Under the pieces are notes generated by a model. That model did not search any database. It saw only the letters and a program-made list of their open reading frames with translations, and was not told the DNA's origin. The position numbers and the translations under genes are program-made. A DNA stretch of 64,000 bases from Aliihoeflea sp. 40Bstr573 (GTDB taxonomy: Bacteria > Pseudomonadota > Alphaproteobacteria > Rhizobiales > Rhizobiaceae): assembly GCF_024105655.1 (NCBI RefSeq), contig NZ_JAAAMH010000004.1, forward strand, positions 1 through 64,000. Direction: 5' to 3'. Shown piece after piece: positions 64,000 to 64,000 of this stretch. Numbering within the stretch: the first letter of the stretch is position 1; every line of letters starts with the position of its first letter.

Positions 64000-64000
64000 A

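Overview
The window looks like a chromosome segment of a high-GC alphaproteobacterium of the order Hyphomicrobiales (Rhizobiales), probably near the Mesorhizobium/Phyllobacteriaceae group. This is inferred from gene order: mdh-sucCD-sucA-sucB-lpd, tkt-gap-pgk next to pyk, DUF4164-zapA, and N-formylglutamate amidohydrolase-DUF1244-gapR. The species cannot be fixed from the sequence alone. No rRNA, tRNA or CRISPR array was seen.

Bases 1 to about 27,030 are an accessory island. It holds, in order: the end of an IS3-family element; a short DUF302-like remnant; a small secreted protein between two copper-type operators; a three-gene ABC-3C conflict system whose effector gene carries a frameshift (1485-4412); an AbiEii-type nucleotidyltransferase with a small antitoxin-like partner (4789-5943); and a large copper block (6122-17072). 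The copper block contains a CopR/CopS-like two-component system, CusF-like and cupredoxin proteins, a Tat-exported multicopper oxidase, a TolC-family lipoprotein, a glutaredoxin-MauE fusion, CopZ and the P1B ATPase CopA. A nickel/cobalt-type block follows (17095-21218): a frameshifted NicO-type exporter, an NreB-like MFS pump with a His-rich tail, a His-rich periplasmic protein, a HupE/UreJ-like protein and a membrane anchor protein. The right part (21771-26558) carries poorly described genes: a degenerate ImmA/IrrE-like protein, a lone MbcA/ParS/Xre-type antitoxin, a soluble FtsH-like AAA/M41 protease, a DUF6634-like protein and an XRE regulator. The island seems to end inside a truncated native gapR (27026-27175); an intact second gapR lies just inside the edge.

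Regulation can be read in several places. Three sites of the form TTRCA-N4-TGTAA (426, 975 and 12805) form a likely regulon of the local response regulator. Two CueR-type promoters with matching 23-base operators in opposite orientation drive copZ and copA. The AbiEii pair has an operator inside the spacer of a good sigma-70 promoter. A perfect inverted repeat lies between the XRE and DUF6634 genes.

Bases 27,030 to 64,000 are core chromosome: glycolysis and pentose phosphate genes (pyk, pgk, gap, tkt), cell division (zapA), a CcdAB toxin-antitoxin pair, housekeeping enzymes (ABC-F ATPase, thiamine pyrophosphokinase, inorganic pyrophosphatase, nicotinamidase, pyridoxal kinase, carbonic anhydrase, M3 peptidase) and the TCA-cycle run lpd-SDR-VOC-sucB-sucA-sucD-sucC-mdh, read on the minus strand. 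Core oddities are a K+/H+ antiporter gene broken by a 31-base palindromic insertion and two copies of a roughly 145-base palindromic repeat, each between convergent genes.
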